DNA of 64,000 nucleotides from assembly GCA_040758595.1 (NCBI GenBank), contig JBFLVJ010000001.1, positions 1 through 64,000 of the forward strand, read 5' to 3'. The stretch comes from Bilamarchaeum sp040758595 (lineage in GTDB: Archaea; Micrarchaeota; Micrarchaeia; Anstonellales; Bilamarchaeaceae). Under the pieces are notes generated by a model. That model saw only the letters and a program-made list of their open reading frames with translations. It was not told the origin of the DNA and made no database searches. Positions 56,781 to 64,000 of this stretch are shown here, piece after piece (position 1 is the first letter of the stretch; every line of letters begins with the position of its first letter). The translations under genes were made by a program, and so were the position numbers.

Positions 56781-57338
56781 ATGGAAGAATATGCATGGGT
56801 CATCGAGTATTTGCCGTCAGGTCGCGCTGACGCCATAAGGAAAGAGCCGATGGTGCAGCTCCTCGGCACGACTTTCTTCACCCTCCTTGAAGCCACGGTC
56901 AGCGCCAATGCCACCATAGTCATGGGACAGAAGGTCTGCGTCGGCAAGGAAGGCAGGAAGGAGATAGTCCACATAAAGGGCAGGATAAAGTATGACGATC
57001 TCACCGGAGGGGCGCGGGAGTTCCTTCCGCTGATGCTCAAGAAGGCCATAAACGAGAGGGAATCGCAGTTCGTCAACTTCATCAACTCGGCTAAGCCGAT
57101 ATCCATCAGGGTGCACACCCTCGATCTTCTCCCGGGGATCGGAAAGAAGAACATGGAGGCCCTGCTAAGAGAGCGGGAGGAGAAGCCCTTCGAGTCCTTC
57201 GCAGACATCCACAAGAGGGTGCCTTCGCTGGCGGATCCGGCAGGCGTATTCGCGCACAGGGTGCTCAGCGAACTGGAGGGCAAGGAGAAGTACTATCTCT
57301 TCACCAAGCCGCCGTTCGTGCCCAGATACGGAAGATGA
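56781..57338 (+). CDS. DUF655 protein (predicted nucleic-acid binding)
   Basis: 185 residues. EEYAWVIEYLPSGRADAIRK; an OB-like region (NATIVMGQKVCVGKEGRKEI, VHIKGRIKYDDLT); then the helix-hairpin-helix signature LDLLPGIGKKNMEALLRERE and a C-terminal end FTKPPFVPRYGR. DUF655 follows L21e and Rpb4 in most archaea; the fold suggests RNA or DNA binding linked to ribosome or tRNA maturation. It is usually followed by the rRNA dimethyltransferase gene ksgA; here a membrane protein comes next instead. Function undetermined. Confidence 0.9.
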   Translation: MEEYAWVIEYLPSGRADAIRKEPMVQLLGTTFFTLLEATVSANATIVMGQKVCVGKEGRKEIVHIKGRIKYDDLTGGAREFLPLMLKKAINERESQFVNFINSAKPISIRVHTLDLLPGIGKKNMEALLREREEKPFESFADIHKRVPSLADPAGVFAHRVLSELEGKEKYYLFTKPPFVPRYGR

Positions 57339-57455
57339 ACGTTCTGCCCTGGTTTCCTTACCAGAGTGTTTTGCCGTCCAGCCCCGAGTAGGCGTGGAAA
57401 GTGCCGGGCCGATCTGGTAGGCAAGGATTTTAACCATATAGCCGGTTCTCTTTCT

Positions 57456-58055
57456 ATGCAGAAAAGCAGCTTCCTGTTCTTGCTGATAATAATCGCCGTT
57501 GCTCTCATAGGTGCCTACCAGCCGTTGGAGACTTCTTCAGGCATAACGGGCTTCATAAGGTTCTTCGCCTTGAGCAGCTACTTTTTGATTTGTGTGTCCC
57601 TGGTATTGGGGCCCTTGGCATTGTTCTGGCCGCAGACCTTCGGGCAGACCATAGAGCCGAGGAGGGCGATAGGCATTTCGGCATTCGCCTTCGCTCTGCT
57701 CCACATGCTTATCCTTGTGGCGAGAGTGGATGGGAACGTCGCTCTGCTGTTGAACGGAATAGACGCTGTGGTGAGCATCACGGCAGCGATAATCCTGCTT
57801 GTGCTGACCCTGACGTCGAGCGATTATGCAGTGAGGACGCTCGGTCCGGGCCTCTGGAAGAACATCCAACGATTCAACTACCTGGCTTTCGTGCTGGTCA
57901 CTGTGCATTTCCTGCTGAAGGCGAATGGCCTGAGGCTGGATGGGCTTAACATCTCTGAAGCGGTCTTGCTTGTCTTCGGAATCGCCACCATATTCATCCA
58001 GCTGGCAGGTTTTATGGAGAGAAAAGCCAGGATGAAGGCTGCACAGAGGCAGTAG
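57456..58055 (+). CDS. Ferric reductase-like (MsrQ/YedZ type) heme membrane protein
   Basis: 199 residues from ATG 57456, 25 bases after a TATA-like TTTTAACCATATA (57427-57439). Six membrane helices. IEPRRAIGISAFAFALLHML holds the R-x-x-G...H motif; VLVTVHFLLKANG holds a second His; DAVVSITAAIILLVLTLTSS and LWKNIQRFNYLAFVLVTVH follow the helix pattern of the ferric reductase-like transmembrane domain, in which paired His ligate heme b. MsrQ passes quinone electrons to methionine sulfoxide reductase MsrP; no msrP gene is near, so the partner is unknown. Confidence 0.75.
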   Translation: MQKSSFLFLLIIIAVALIGAYQPLETSSGITGFIRFFALSSYFLICVSLVLGPLALFWPQTFGQTIEPRRAIGISAFAFALLHMLILVARVDGNVALLLNGIDAVVSITAAIILLVLTLTSSDYAVRTLGPGLWKNIQRFNYLAFVLVTVHFLLKANGLRLDGLNISEAVLLVFGIATIFIQLAGFMERKARMKAAQRQ

Positions 58056-58162
58056 AAAGATAAAGCACTGCGTGTAGGATAATCCCCTGGCGCTCGCTAT
58101 CCGCGGACTGAAGCCGGCAGATTTTCGGCTTATTTTTCAATATATGCGCCATGCAGCCCATC

Positions 58163-58260
58163 ACGGGATCACAAAATCAGAAACCGGAACGGGTCGAAAC
58201 CGAAGACCCGAAACAGGAAACTGGATTGGACCTGTTGCGGCTGCGGCCGCTTCCTGTCCA
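58163..58260. repeat. Degenerate repeat tract (locus 8)
   Basis: AAATCAGAAACCGGAACGGG, TCGAAACCGAAGACCCGAAA, CAGGAAACTGG, in the C/A-rich sense. The 310-base gap between the membrane protein and tRNA-Val holds nothing else recognised apart from short palindromes (CTGCGGCCGC, CTTTTGACAAA). Confidence 0.65.
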
Positions 58261-58369
58261 TTCTGTCTGAGTCAACACCCACGACCCCGAACCAAAAGTG
58301 GACCTCAGGGCTTTTGACAAATCCCTTTACTTTTGCCATGGGAGAAGCAGAATTCAAAAGTAATGGGAA

Positions 58370-58442
58370 TGGACCCACCCAGATTCGAACTGGGGATCCC
58401 CGCTGTGTAAGAGCGATGCCTTGACCGCTAGGCTATGGGTCC
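58370..58442 (-). tRNA. tRNA-Val (anticodon TAC)
   Basis: 73 nt. Acceptor GGACCCA pairs with TGGGTCC, discriminator A; D arm GCC...GGC with loop TAGCGGTCAA; anticodon stem TCGCT/AGCGG with loop CTTACAC, giving anticodon TAC (reads GTA); T arm CCCAG-TTCGAAT-CTGGG. No intron. CCA is not encoded. The B box GTTCGAATC and A box TAGCCTAGCGG are normal. Confidence 0.95.
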
Positions 58443-58507
58443 TATGGAAAGATAGAAAAGAGAGAATAAAAAGAGGAAAGAAAGGCCTCACGACCTTTGA
58501 TGACCGG

Positions 58508-58646
58508 CAGAAATCCGACGGATTTCTGTGGTGTCGCGGACCATGTCCGCGAGCATGCTCGTGGTCGGGTCGCCGACCTCGACATCCAGAGAACGGAGCG
58601 CCGTTCTCCCGGAAACTTTGCCCTGAAAAGACAGCAGCAAAGTTTC
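58508..58646. other. Cluster of four hairpins between tRNA-Val and glutamine synthetase-like gene
   Basis: CAGAAATCC/GGATTTCTG (58508-58528), TCGCGGAC/GTCCGCGA (58534-58552), GAGAACGG/CCGTTCTC (58589-58608) and GAAACTTTGC/GCAAAGTTTC (58612-58646), with the palindrome GAGCATGCTC at 58551-58560. The last one overlaps the stop codon of the neighbouring gene and is probably its 3'-end hairpin. The rest may be a structured RNA or stacked repeat insertions. Confidence 0.55.
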
Positions 58647-60015
58647 AAACGTTGTAGTACTTCTGGAGCTCGAACGCGGATACGCCTTTGAGCGAGTCCT
58701 TGTGCTGCCTGAGCTTGAGATCCAGATAGTCGCCGAGGAGCTCGGTGGGCACCACGCCTTTTAGGAACGCGGTGTCGCTCTGCAGGGCGGCTGCCGCCTC
58801 CAGCAGGCTGGTCGGCATGTCCTTCTCCACCCTCTTCTTGCCCTTGGACTCCTCTATCGGGGCTCCTGGGTCGGTCTTCTTCTTTATGCCGTCCAGGCCG
58901 GCCGCAGCCACGAGGGCCTGGGCCAGATATGGGTTTGCCGCCGGATCCGCTCCGCGGTAGAGGATCCTCTTGGTCTCCTTTATGTTCTTCTTGAAGGTCG
59001 GGACCTGGACCAGCGACTTGGTATCCGAGACGCTCCATCCGACGCTGAACCCTTCTGCCGCGAGCCTCTTGTATGAGTTCGGGGTCGGTGCCGTGAAGAG
59101 CGAAAGGGCCGCAGCGTGCTCGAGAAGGCCTCCGATGAAGTACCTTCCGGTCTGGCTGAGCTGTCCGGCCGCTTCCTTGCCCTCGTAGAACAGGTTCTGC
59201 TCGCTGGTCTTCCATAGGCTGACCGAGATGTTGAACGAGTTGCCATTCTCGCCTTCCACCGGGTATGGTATGAAGGTCGCCGAGGCGTTGACCGCATTCG
59301 CCAGGTTCTTCGTGATGAACTTCAATGTGTTGACCGCATCGCCTGCCGATTTCAAGCCGCGCGGGGCCAGTTCGAAGGTCTGCTGGGATGTCGGAGACCG
59401 GCCGTGCCTGTGGGAGTCCACGAGCACTCCGAAGCTGTCCTCCATGGTCTCGCATATCTGCGTCCTGGCCGAGTACATGGAATCGTACGGAGTCGCCACA
59501 TAGGCGCCCCTGTCGACGTTGGAGAGCGGTGATGGGCCCCAGCGGGCTTCCCTTGAATCCATTATCACTCCCGTGCCCCTGCCGCGGGTGGTCTTGTCAG
59601 CGGTCGCTGTGTCGAAGAGGTAGCATTCCACCTCGCTGCCTATGAGCGCGTTCTTGACGCCTGCGGCGCTTAGGTTGGTCTCCATCCTCTCGGCCACGTA
59701 CCTCGGGTCCTTGAGGAACCTCTCCTTTTTCATGGCGACGACCACGTCGCAGATGAGCCTGATTGTAGCGGGTTCCCAGGGGAGCCTGGCGAGGGTGTCA
59801 GGGTCCGGAAGGAGCACCAGATCGCCCTGCTCGGACGCACCGAAGACCGAACCCAAATCGGCCGCATGGAGACCGCCGCCGAAGCTCGCTTCCTCGAGCT
59901 TCCTGTTGGAGACGCTCACACGGTGCATCTGTCCTTTGATGTCGAAGAACTGGAGGTCTATCCACCTAATCTCATTTGTAGCGATATATTTCATCACGTC
60001 ATCTATTGCAGACAA
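58645..60015 (-). CDS. Glutamine synthetase homologue with altered active site
   Basis: 456 residues, full-length type I glutamine synthetase fold. N-terminal beta-grasp IRWIDLQFFDIKGQMHRV; GSEVECYLFD with the Glu metal ligand; NSYKRLA; DPAANPYLAQALVAAAGLDG. But several key positions differ: the HHE motif reads SHRHGRSP; GSGMHxH reads GNSFNISVSL, with no His; NRSxxIRIP reads DTKSLVQVP, so two substrate Arg are lost; and the metal-ligand Glu of ExR before DPxANPYL is Leu (ILYRGADP). In the true enzyme these bind metal, ATP, glutamate and phosphate. Possibly a different ligase or a regulator or pseudoenzyme; not safely called glutamine synthetase. Beside purF, a glutamine user. Confidence 0.8.
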   Translation of the reverse strand: MSAIDDVMKYIATNEIRWIDLQFFDIKGQMHRVSVSNRKLEEASFGGGLHAADLGSVFGASEQGDLVLLPDPDTLARLPWEPATIRLICDVVVAMKKERFLKDPRYVAERMETNLSAAGVKNALIGSEVECYLFDTATADKTTRGRGTGVIMDSREARWGPSPLSNVDRGAYVATPYDSMYSARTQICETMEDSFGVLVDSHRHGRSPTSQQTFELAPRGLKSAGDAVNTLKFITKNLANAVNASATFIPYPVEGENGNSFNISVSLWKTSEQNLFYEGKEAAGQLSQTGRYFIGGLLEHAAALSLFTAPTPNSYKRLAAEGFSVGWSVSDTKSLVQVPTFKKNIKETKRILYRGADPAANPYLAQALVAAAGLDGIKKKTDPGAPIEESKGKKRVEKDMPTSLLEAAAALQSDTAFLKGVVPTELLGDYLDLKLRQHKDSLKGVSAFELQKYYNV

Positions 60016-60062
60016 GATACCACCTCAGGTATAGATGATAAACCAGAAATACAAATAAATAG

Positions 60063-60135
60063 GTATCGAACTGCTACGGCGCAGGTCGTTGATGCATCAG
60101 AAAGTCCGGATGCAGCGGCAGTCGGATGTCGATAC
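60063..60135. other. Nested stem-loop between purF and glutamine synthetase-like gene
   Basis: GTATCGA (60063-60069) pairs with TCGATAC (60129-60135); inside are ACTGCT/AGCGGCAGT and GATGCATC/GGATGC arms. The core TGATGCATC...CGGATGCAGCGGCAG resembles the hairpin at 3747-3777. It lies before the glutamine synthetase-like gene and after purF on their shared minus strand. Confidence 0.4.
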
Positions 60136-60137
60136 GC

Positions 60138-61520
60138 TCAGGGGCGCTTCCTCTCCTCGGCGCTCTTGCGGGCGCCGGGTGTGATGTAGTCGCCGTTCAG
60201 GCAGCCGGTGCAGATAGGCACCCCGATGGCCTTCTTCAGCCCGTCGAGCGAAAGGTATCCCAGGCTGTCGACCCCCAGGAATGCCGCTATCTCATCCACA
60301 GTCTTCTCATGGGCGATAAGCTCCTCGTAGGATTTCATGTCCACCCCGTAGAAGCAGGGGCCCAGGATAGGCGGACAGGTGATGCGCACGTGCACCTTCC
60401 TGGCTCCGGCCGAGCGGACGAGGGAGACGATCTCCCTGAGCGTCGTGCCTCTCACGATGCTGTCGTCTATGAGAGCGACTTCCCTGCCTTCCACTATCGA
60501 GCGGACAGGATTGAGCTTGAGCCTCACGTTCTCCATCCTCTTCTCCTGGTTGGGCATGATGAAGGTACGGCCTATGTAGCGGTTCTTGATGAGGCCCTCT
60601 TCGACAGGCAGATTCAGGGCGTGGGCGAATGCTTCGGCCGAAGTGCGCGAGCTGTCCGGGACAGGCACCACCACATCGGCCTTGAGCGGGTGCTCTTTGG
60701 CCAGTTCCTGCCCAAGCTTCTTCCGCACCGCATAGACCTCCTCGCCGTTTATTATGGAGTCCGGCCTTGAGAAATAGACGTATTCGAACATGCAGTGCCT
60801 GGTCTCTTTGGGCATGATAGGCTTGCGCTCGATGGTCTCTCCGAGGACGACCAGCTCTCCCCCTTTGACCTCGCCCTTGTAGGGGATGTCGTTCACGTCG
60901 AGCGCGCAGCTCTCGCTTGAGAAGCAGATGAATCTCTCGTTCTCGCCCCAGACCAGGGGTCTGATGGAATGCGGATCGCGGAAGACGATGAGCCTGCCGT
61001 TCGCTATGGCCGCGTCGGAATATGCCCCGTCCAGGGTCTCCATGACGTGCCGGACCGCGCCCTCCATGGAGCCGCCCGTCTTGAGTTTCGAATGGAGGAG
61101 ATGCGCTATGGGTTCCGAGTCCACGGTTGACGTGAATTTGTAGCCCTGGGATTCGAGAGAGGCACGCACCTGGTCGTAGTTGGCGAGATGGCCGTTATGG
61201 GTGACCGCTATCTCGTCGAAGACTGTCGGCTGGACATCCTCCCCCTTGCAGCTGCCGGTGGTGGGGTATCTCGTGTGGCCGATGCCCATACGGCCAGGTA
61301 TCCTTGTATCCTCTTTCTTGAATATGTCGCTGACAAGGCCCAGGCCCCGCCTCAGGACCAAGCCGTCCTTGCCCAGGACCGCAAAACCAGCGGCATCCTG
61401 GCCGCGGTGCTGGAGGGCGACCAGTGCACGATAGAGAATGGGAGCCACGTCCTCCCCTTTCTTGGAAAAAATCGCGATTATCCCGCACTCTTCCTTCTTC
61501 TCTGACCAGGAGTATACCAT
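60138..61520 (-). CDS. purF: Amidophosphoribosyltransferase
   Basis: 460 residues from ATG 61520, about 25 bases after a TATA-like TTTAAACC. First committed step of purine synthesis: PRPP plus glutamine to phosphoribosylamine. A short propeptide precedes catalytic Cys12 (ECGIIAIFS). The glutaminase domain shows LQHRGQDAAGFAV, GIGHTRYPTTG, THNGHLANY, LDGAYSDAAI. The PRTase domain shows the PRPP loop VALIDDSIVRGTTLREIV and ICPPILGPC-type TCPPILGPCFYGVD. C-terminal cysteines (ICTGCLNGDY) match the clostridial/Bacillus type that has an Fe-S cluster. Divergent from the phosphohexomutase gene. Confidence 0.97.
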   Translation of the reverse strand: MVYSWSEKKEECGIIAIFSKKGEDVAPILYRALVALQHRGQDAAGFAVLGKDGLVLRRGLGLVSDIFKKEDTRIPGRMGIGHTRYPTTGSCKGEDVQPTVFDEIAVTHNGHLANYDQVRASLESQGYKFTSTVDSEPIAHLLHSKLKTGGSMEGAVRHVMETLDGAYSDAAIANGRLIVFRDPHSIRPLVWGENERFICFSSESCALDVNDIPYKGEVKGGELVVLGETIERKPIMPKETRHCMFEYVYFSRPDSIINGEEVYAVRKKLGQELAKEHPLKADVVVPVPDSSRTSAEAFAHALNLPVEEGLIKNRYIGRTFIMPNQEKRMENVRLKLNPVRSIVEGREVALIDDSIVRGTTLREIVSLVRSAGARKVHVRITCPPILGPCFYGVDMKSYEELIAHEKTVDEIAAFLGVDSLGYLSLDGLKKAIGVPICTGCLNGDYITPGARKSAEERKRP

Positions 61521-61571
61521 AAGTGTTAGTGGAGGCGCCGGTTTAAAGCCGTTTTCGGTCATCTTCAGTGC

Positions 61572-62876
61572 ATGTTCGGAACCTCTGGCATCAGAGGCAT
61601 CTACGGGAAGGACATCACGGAAGGGCTTGCAGGAATGATAGCGGCCATATTCGCTGACGGGAAGCTGGCGATAGGCCGCGACATCCGGGAAAGCGGGCCC
61701 TCGCTGCTTCATGCCGCGGCGGAAGGCGCGTTGTCTGCCGGCTCTGATGTGATCGACCTCGGGATCGCCCCCACGCCCACCATCGCGCTCGCGGCCAAAA
61801 ACGGCTGCAGGGCGATAGCTATCACCGCATCCCACAACCCGCCCGAGTACAACGGGCTCAAGCTCATAGAGGATACGAAAGAGATAGGCAAGGAGCTGGA
61901 GAAGAGGATAACCGATGCCTACAAGAGAGGGGACATGCCACGCGCAGCTGAGAGGGGGCGTCTGTTCCGCGGGTCGTTGGTGGAACGCCACAAAGAACTC
62001 GCCGTCGGGATGGTGGACTCTGGATTGATAGCGAAGAAGAGACCGAAGGTCGTGGTCGACTGCAACGGCGCGGCATGCGTCATAACGCCCTATCTGCTCT
62101 CCGACATGGGATGCGACGTGGTGAGCGTGAACGCATCGCCCTCGTGCTTCAACCGTCCGTCAGAGCCGAACGCCGCCAATCTCTCTTATCTGTCGTCATT
62201 TGTCCGTGATGCGGGAGCGGATTTCGCGGTCGCCCATGACGGTGACGGGGACCGGTGCATAATCCTGGATGAGAAGGGGGAAGCGCTTCCGTTCGACGCC
62301 CAGCTGGCCATGATGATAGAGCACGAGCTCGGGAATGGTCCGGGTGGAGGAAAAGGACGGATCGTCTCTACGGTGGAGGCATCGCTTACTATCCGGGACG
62401 TGGTGGAGAAAGCGGGCGGGGAGATAGGGATAACGCCGGTCGGCAGCACCTATGTGGCCGAGGAGATGGAAAAGAGCAGGGCGCTCTTCGGAGGGGAGCC
62501 CTGCGGGGAATACATCTACAAGGACGGCGTCCATGTGCCTGATGCGGTGGCGGCCGCGGCCAAGTTCGCGGAGATATTCTGCTTAGAAGGGCCTTTTTCA
62601 AGACTCAAGACCCGATACCCCCAAAACCCCATTGTCAGGGAGAAGTTCCCGGCAAAAGACAAATACGGGGCTATCGGGCGCATCAGGGAAGCCATTGATA
62701 TCGAAGGCAGGATGCGCAGCGATGACGGCATCAGGGTGGACGAGGATGACGGATGGTTCCTGATACGGGCATCCGGCACAGAGCCCATAGTGAGGCTCAC
62801 GATGGAGTACAAGGACAAGAAAAGATTAGAGGAAAGAAAGATTAGATTGATGAAGATGATAAAAGAGAGGCTCTGA
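61572..62876 (+). CDS. Phosphoglucosamine/phosphohexomutase
   Basis: 434 residues. MFGTSGIRGIYGKDITEG; active-site Ser87 in ITASHNPPEYNGLKL; Mg loop VAHDGDGDRCIIL; sugar-binding GEPCGEYIYKDGVHVPD; phosphate-binding WFLIRASGTEPIVRLTMEY. Four-domain alpha-D-phosphohexomutase. In archaea such enzymes act on glucosamine phosphate, mannose phosphate or glucose phosphate; the GEPCGE sequence resembles the GlmM/archaeal PMM group (GE-x-S-G/C-E), but substrate is not fixed. ATG 61572 matches the family start. It would supply sugar nucleotides for the many glycosylated surface proteins encoded here, as inference. Confidence 0.92.
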   Translation: MFGTSGIRGIYGKDITEGLAGMIAAIFADGKLAIGRDIRESGPSLLHAAAEGALSAGSDVIDLGIAPTPTIALAAKNGCRAIAITASHNPPEYNGLKLIEDTKEIGKELEKRITDAYKRGDMPRAAERGRLFRGSLVERHKELAVGMVDSGLIAKKRPKVVVDCNGAACVITPYLLSDMGCDVVSVNASPSCFNRPSEPNAANLSYLSSFVRDAGADFAVAHDGDGDRCIILDEKGEALPFDAQLAMMIEHELGNGPGGGKGRIVSTVEASLTIRDVVEKAGGEIGITPVGSTYVAEEMEKSRALFGGEPCGEYIYKDGVHVPDAVAAAAKFAEIFCLEGPFSRLKTRYPQNPIVREKFPAKDKYGAIGRIREAIDIEGRMRSDDGIRVDEDDGWFLIRASGTEPIVRLTMEYKDKKRLEERKIRLMKMIKERL

Positions 62877-63608
62877 TTATTTCCTCAGAGCGGATTCCTT
62901 CTCCGTGAGCTCGCGCATGACGTCCTCGTGGATGAATCTCCTGCCGCCGATCTTGACGTGCGGGATCCTTCCCCGGTCGAGGCGCCTCTCGAAAGCGTTC
63001 CTCTTTATCTTGATACCGGTCTTGTGGAGCTCCTTTATGGCCTGGCTCACAGAGAAGTAATTGGTGCTGATGTGCGTCAGCGACTCTATGGCGTCCTTCG
63101 GGACCAGCCTCCTGGTGCCGAACTTCACGCTAGGTATCGAGCCTTTCTCGATCCTGCCGATGAACGCCCTGAAGTTGATTTTCTTGTTTGCCTTCTTGTA
63201 CTCCTCGAAGGCCTCCTTGACGGTGTAGAACTCAGACTTGGTGCTCGTTATGTCGTCCAGCACGCTCTTGGGGATGAACCTCTTGCGGCCCACCTTGACG
63301 AACGGGATCGTGCCCCTCTCGATGCGGCCTCCGAAGGCCCTGAACGAGATGAATACGCTGTTGTTCCTCAGGTAGTCGTATGCAGAGCGGACGGAGAAGA
63401 GGTCATGCTTCGCCTCCAGGTCATCCTCGCTCGCCTTCTGGCGGTAGAGGTTCTGGGCGACCTTGAACACGCTCGCGACAGATGTCGAGAGATTCTTCTC
63501 CACGCCGTCGCGCTCCTTCTTTATCTCGTCAAGATCGATGGACCTGAACCTGTCCACAAAGTCGTCGTCAATCTCGGTTTCGATTATAATCTTCTTTCCT
63601 CGAGGCAT
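62877..63608 (-). CDS. Protein with three tandem helix-turn-helix-like (excisionase-type) repeats
   Basis: 243 residues from ATG 63608, with AGGTG at seven bases upstream; GTG 63623 lies inside that site. The N-terminal part (to about 90) is charged and helical. Three repeats of about 58 residues follow, each: aromatic-x-V-x-x-A helix, then RAFGGRIERGTIPFVKVGRK, RAFIGRIEKGSIPSVKFGTR or NAFERRLDRGRIPHVKIGGR, then RFIPK/RLVPK/RFIHE and a helix. The 'helix then GxIPxxKxGxRRxI' wing is the pattern of MerR/excisionase winged helix-turn-helix domains. It should bind three adjacent DNA sites. I know no named family with three such modules; in archaea it may be a transcription factor or chromosomal protein. 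Confidence 0.65.
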   Translation of the reverse strand: MPRGKKIIIETEIDDDFVDRFRSIDLDEIKKERDGVEKNLSTSVASVFKVAQNLYRQKASEDDLEAKHDLFSVRSAYDYLRNNSVFISFRAFGGRIERGTIPFVKVGRKRFIPKSVLDDITSTKSEFYTVKEAFEEYKKANKKINFRAFIGRIEKGSIPSVKFGTRRLVPKDAIESLTHISTNYFSVSQAIKELHKTGIKIKRNAFERRLDRGRIPHVKIGGRRFIHEDVMRELTEKESALRK

Positions 63609-63691
63609 ACTGACACCTTTCACGGATATGTCAATTTATGATTATCAATGTATATAGTTATAAAACACACAATTTATAAAGATACTGTCCA

Positions 63692-64000
63692 CTAGGCACC
63701 CCCGCCTGCTTTGGATTTTATACGAAACACCAAATAAATGGCCGAAATCACTACAATTACACCACCTATTATGTAAATAAGTGGTATGCCGTGTTCTTCT
63801 TCCGGCGGAGGCTGTGTGCTTTCACTGTCGTTGGTGAGTATAGGGGCCGCGGATGTGGTGAACGTGCCCTCCTGCTCTGCCCGGTTGCCAGCCTTATCCT
63901 TGAGCTCGATCCTGAACTTGACGAGCCTGGATTCAGGAAGCTCGGGGAAGTCCGCCGTGAACAAATCCTTTCCGGCGGTGAAGACGATGGCGTTGCTCCA
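63692..64000 (-). CDS. Surface protein, C-terminal part (runs off window)
   Basis: The last 102 codons of a longer gene that continues past the right edge; the frame is open to base 64000 (WSNAIVFTAGKDLFTADF at the edge). An extracellular beta domain of the Ig/bacterial kind (FRIELKDKAGNRAEQEGTFT) is followed by a Pro/Glu linker (STQPPPEEEHG), one membrane helix (LIYIIGGVIVVISAIYLVF) and a basic inside end (RIKSKAGGGA). A type I membrane surface protein, function unknown. Confidence 0.7.
   Translation of the reverse strand, partial: WSNAIVFTAGKDLFTADFPELPESRLVKFRIELKDKAGNRAEQEGTFTTSAAPILTNDSESTQPPPEEEHGIPLIYIIGGVIVVISAIYLVFRIKSKAGGGA

Noticed and set aside
61521..61991. Extended N-terminus of PurF
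   Set aside because: It runs antisense through the start of the phosphohexomutase gene; the catalytic Cys sits 12 residues after ATG 61520, the right distance for a propeptide.
1..64000. CRISPR array, insertion sequence, rRNA genes or 7S RNA
   Set aside because: No regularly spaced identical repeats with unique spacers, no transposase, no rRNA signature and no SRP Alu/S-domain signature were seen. The degenerate tracts vary too much in length and spacing for CRISPR.

Overview
The window is archaeal. It encodes RNA polymerase subunits RpoK, RpoE1 and RpoF, Spt4, TBP, ribosomal proteins L21e and an apparent S26e, a thermosome subunit, SRP54, replication factor C large subunit, XPD and Hef-type helicases, NurA, inositol-1-phosphate synthase and an A-type RNase P RNA. 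Promoters are T/A-rich TATA boxes about 25 bases before leaderless starts. Coding DNA is GC-rich (by eye near 58%). Many surface proteins with N-x-S/T sequons, class III pilin signals and Cys-repeat membrane proteins suggest a DPANN-type lineage (Micrarchaeota or Diapherotrites-like), but that placement is inference.

Layout. 1-2.2 kb: a partial aminotransferase and a four-gene set of pilin-like proteins. 2.4-10.1 kb: a HEAT/OB-like protein, RpoK, dCTP deaminase, NurA, a coiled-coil transglutaminase-like protein, the RNase P RNA gene (7392-7742), a frameshifted acetyltransferase and SRP54. 10.2-17.9 kb: a signalling island with four intact KaiC-like ATPase genes (one with two domains), two KaiC-like proteins without a Walker A motif, a dCache-HAMP-PAS receptor with no output domain and a stand-alone membrane sensor domain. 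17.9-19.8 kb: a UbiA-type prenyltransferase and a V4R-like protein behind a palindromic promoter. 20.5-36.5 kb: a surface-protein island with a secreted protein of about 3800 residues, a Cys-rich membrane-anchored protein, a cell-surface protein on the other strand and a small secreted protein; three of the four appear to share one domain.

36.7-48.8 kb: thermosome, a tandem pair of small paralogues, acylphosphatase, leucyl aminopeptidase, DNA ligase, a Cys-repeat membrane protein, inositol phosphate synthase with a 22-bp palindrome at its promoter, RpoE1-Spt4 and a class V aminotransferase. 48.8-54.4 kb: a replication/repair block (Hef-type helicase, RfcL, XPD, a metallophosphoesterase). 54.4-58.4 kb: S26e-like protein, DUF1805, TBP, L21e, RpoF, DUF655, a ferric-reductase-like membrane protein and tRNA-Val. 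58.6-64 kb: a glutamine synthetase homologue with altered active-site residues, PurF, a phosphohexomutase, a protein with three tandem helix-turn-helix-like repeats and a partial membrane-anchored surface protein.

Two themes stand out. One is the KaiC/sensor island, which looks like a signal-transduction module whose receptor and ATPases are encoded together without kinase or methyl-accepting partners. The other is a family of degenerate G/T-rich repeats (words such as GGTTTCCGG, GGGTTTTG) in about nine places: between genes, in the P3 arm of the RNase P RNA, and in frame inside the Hef-type helicase just before a PCNA-binding-like tail.
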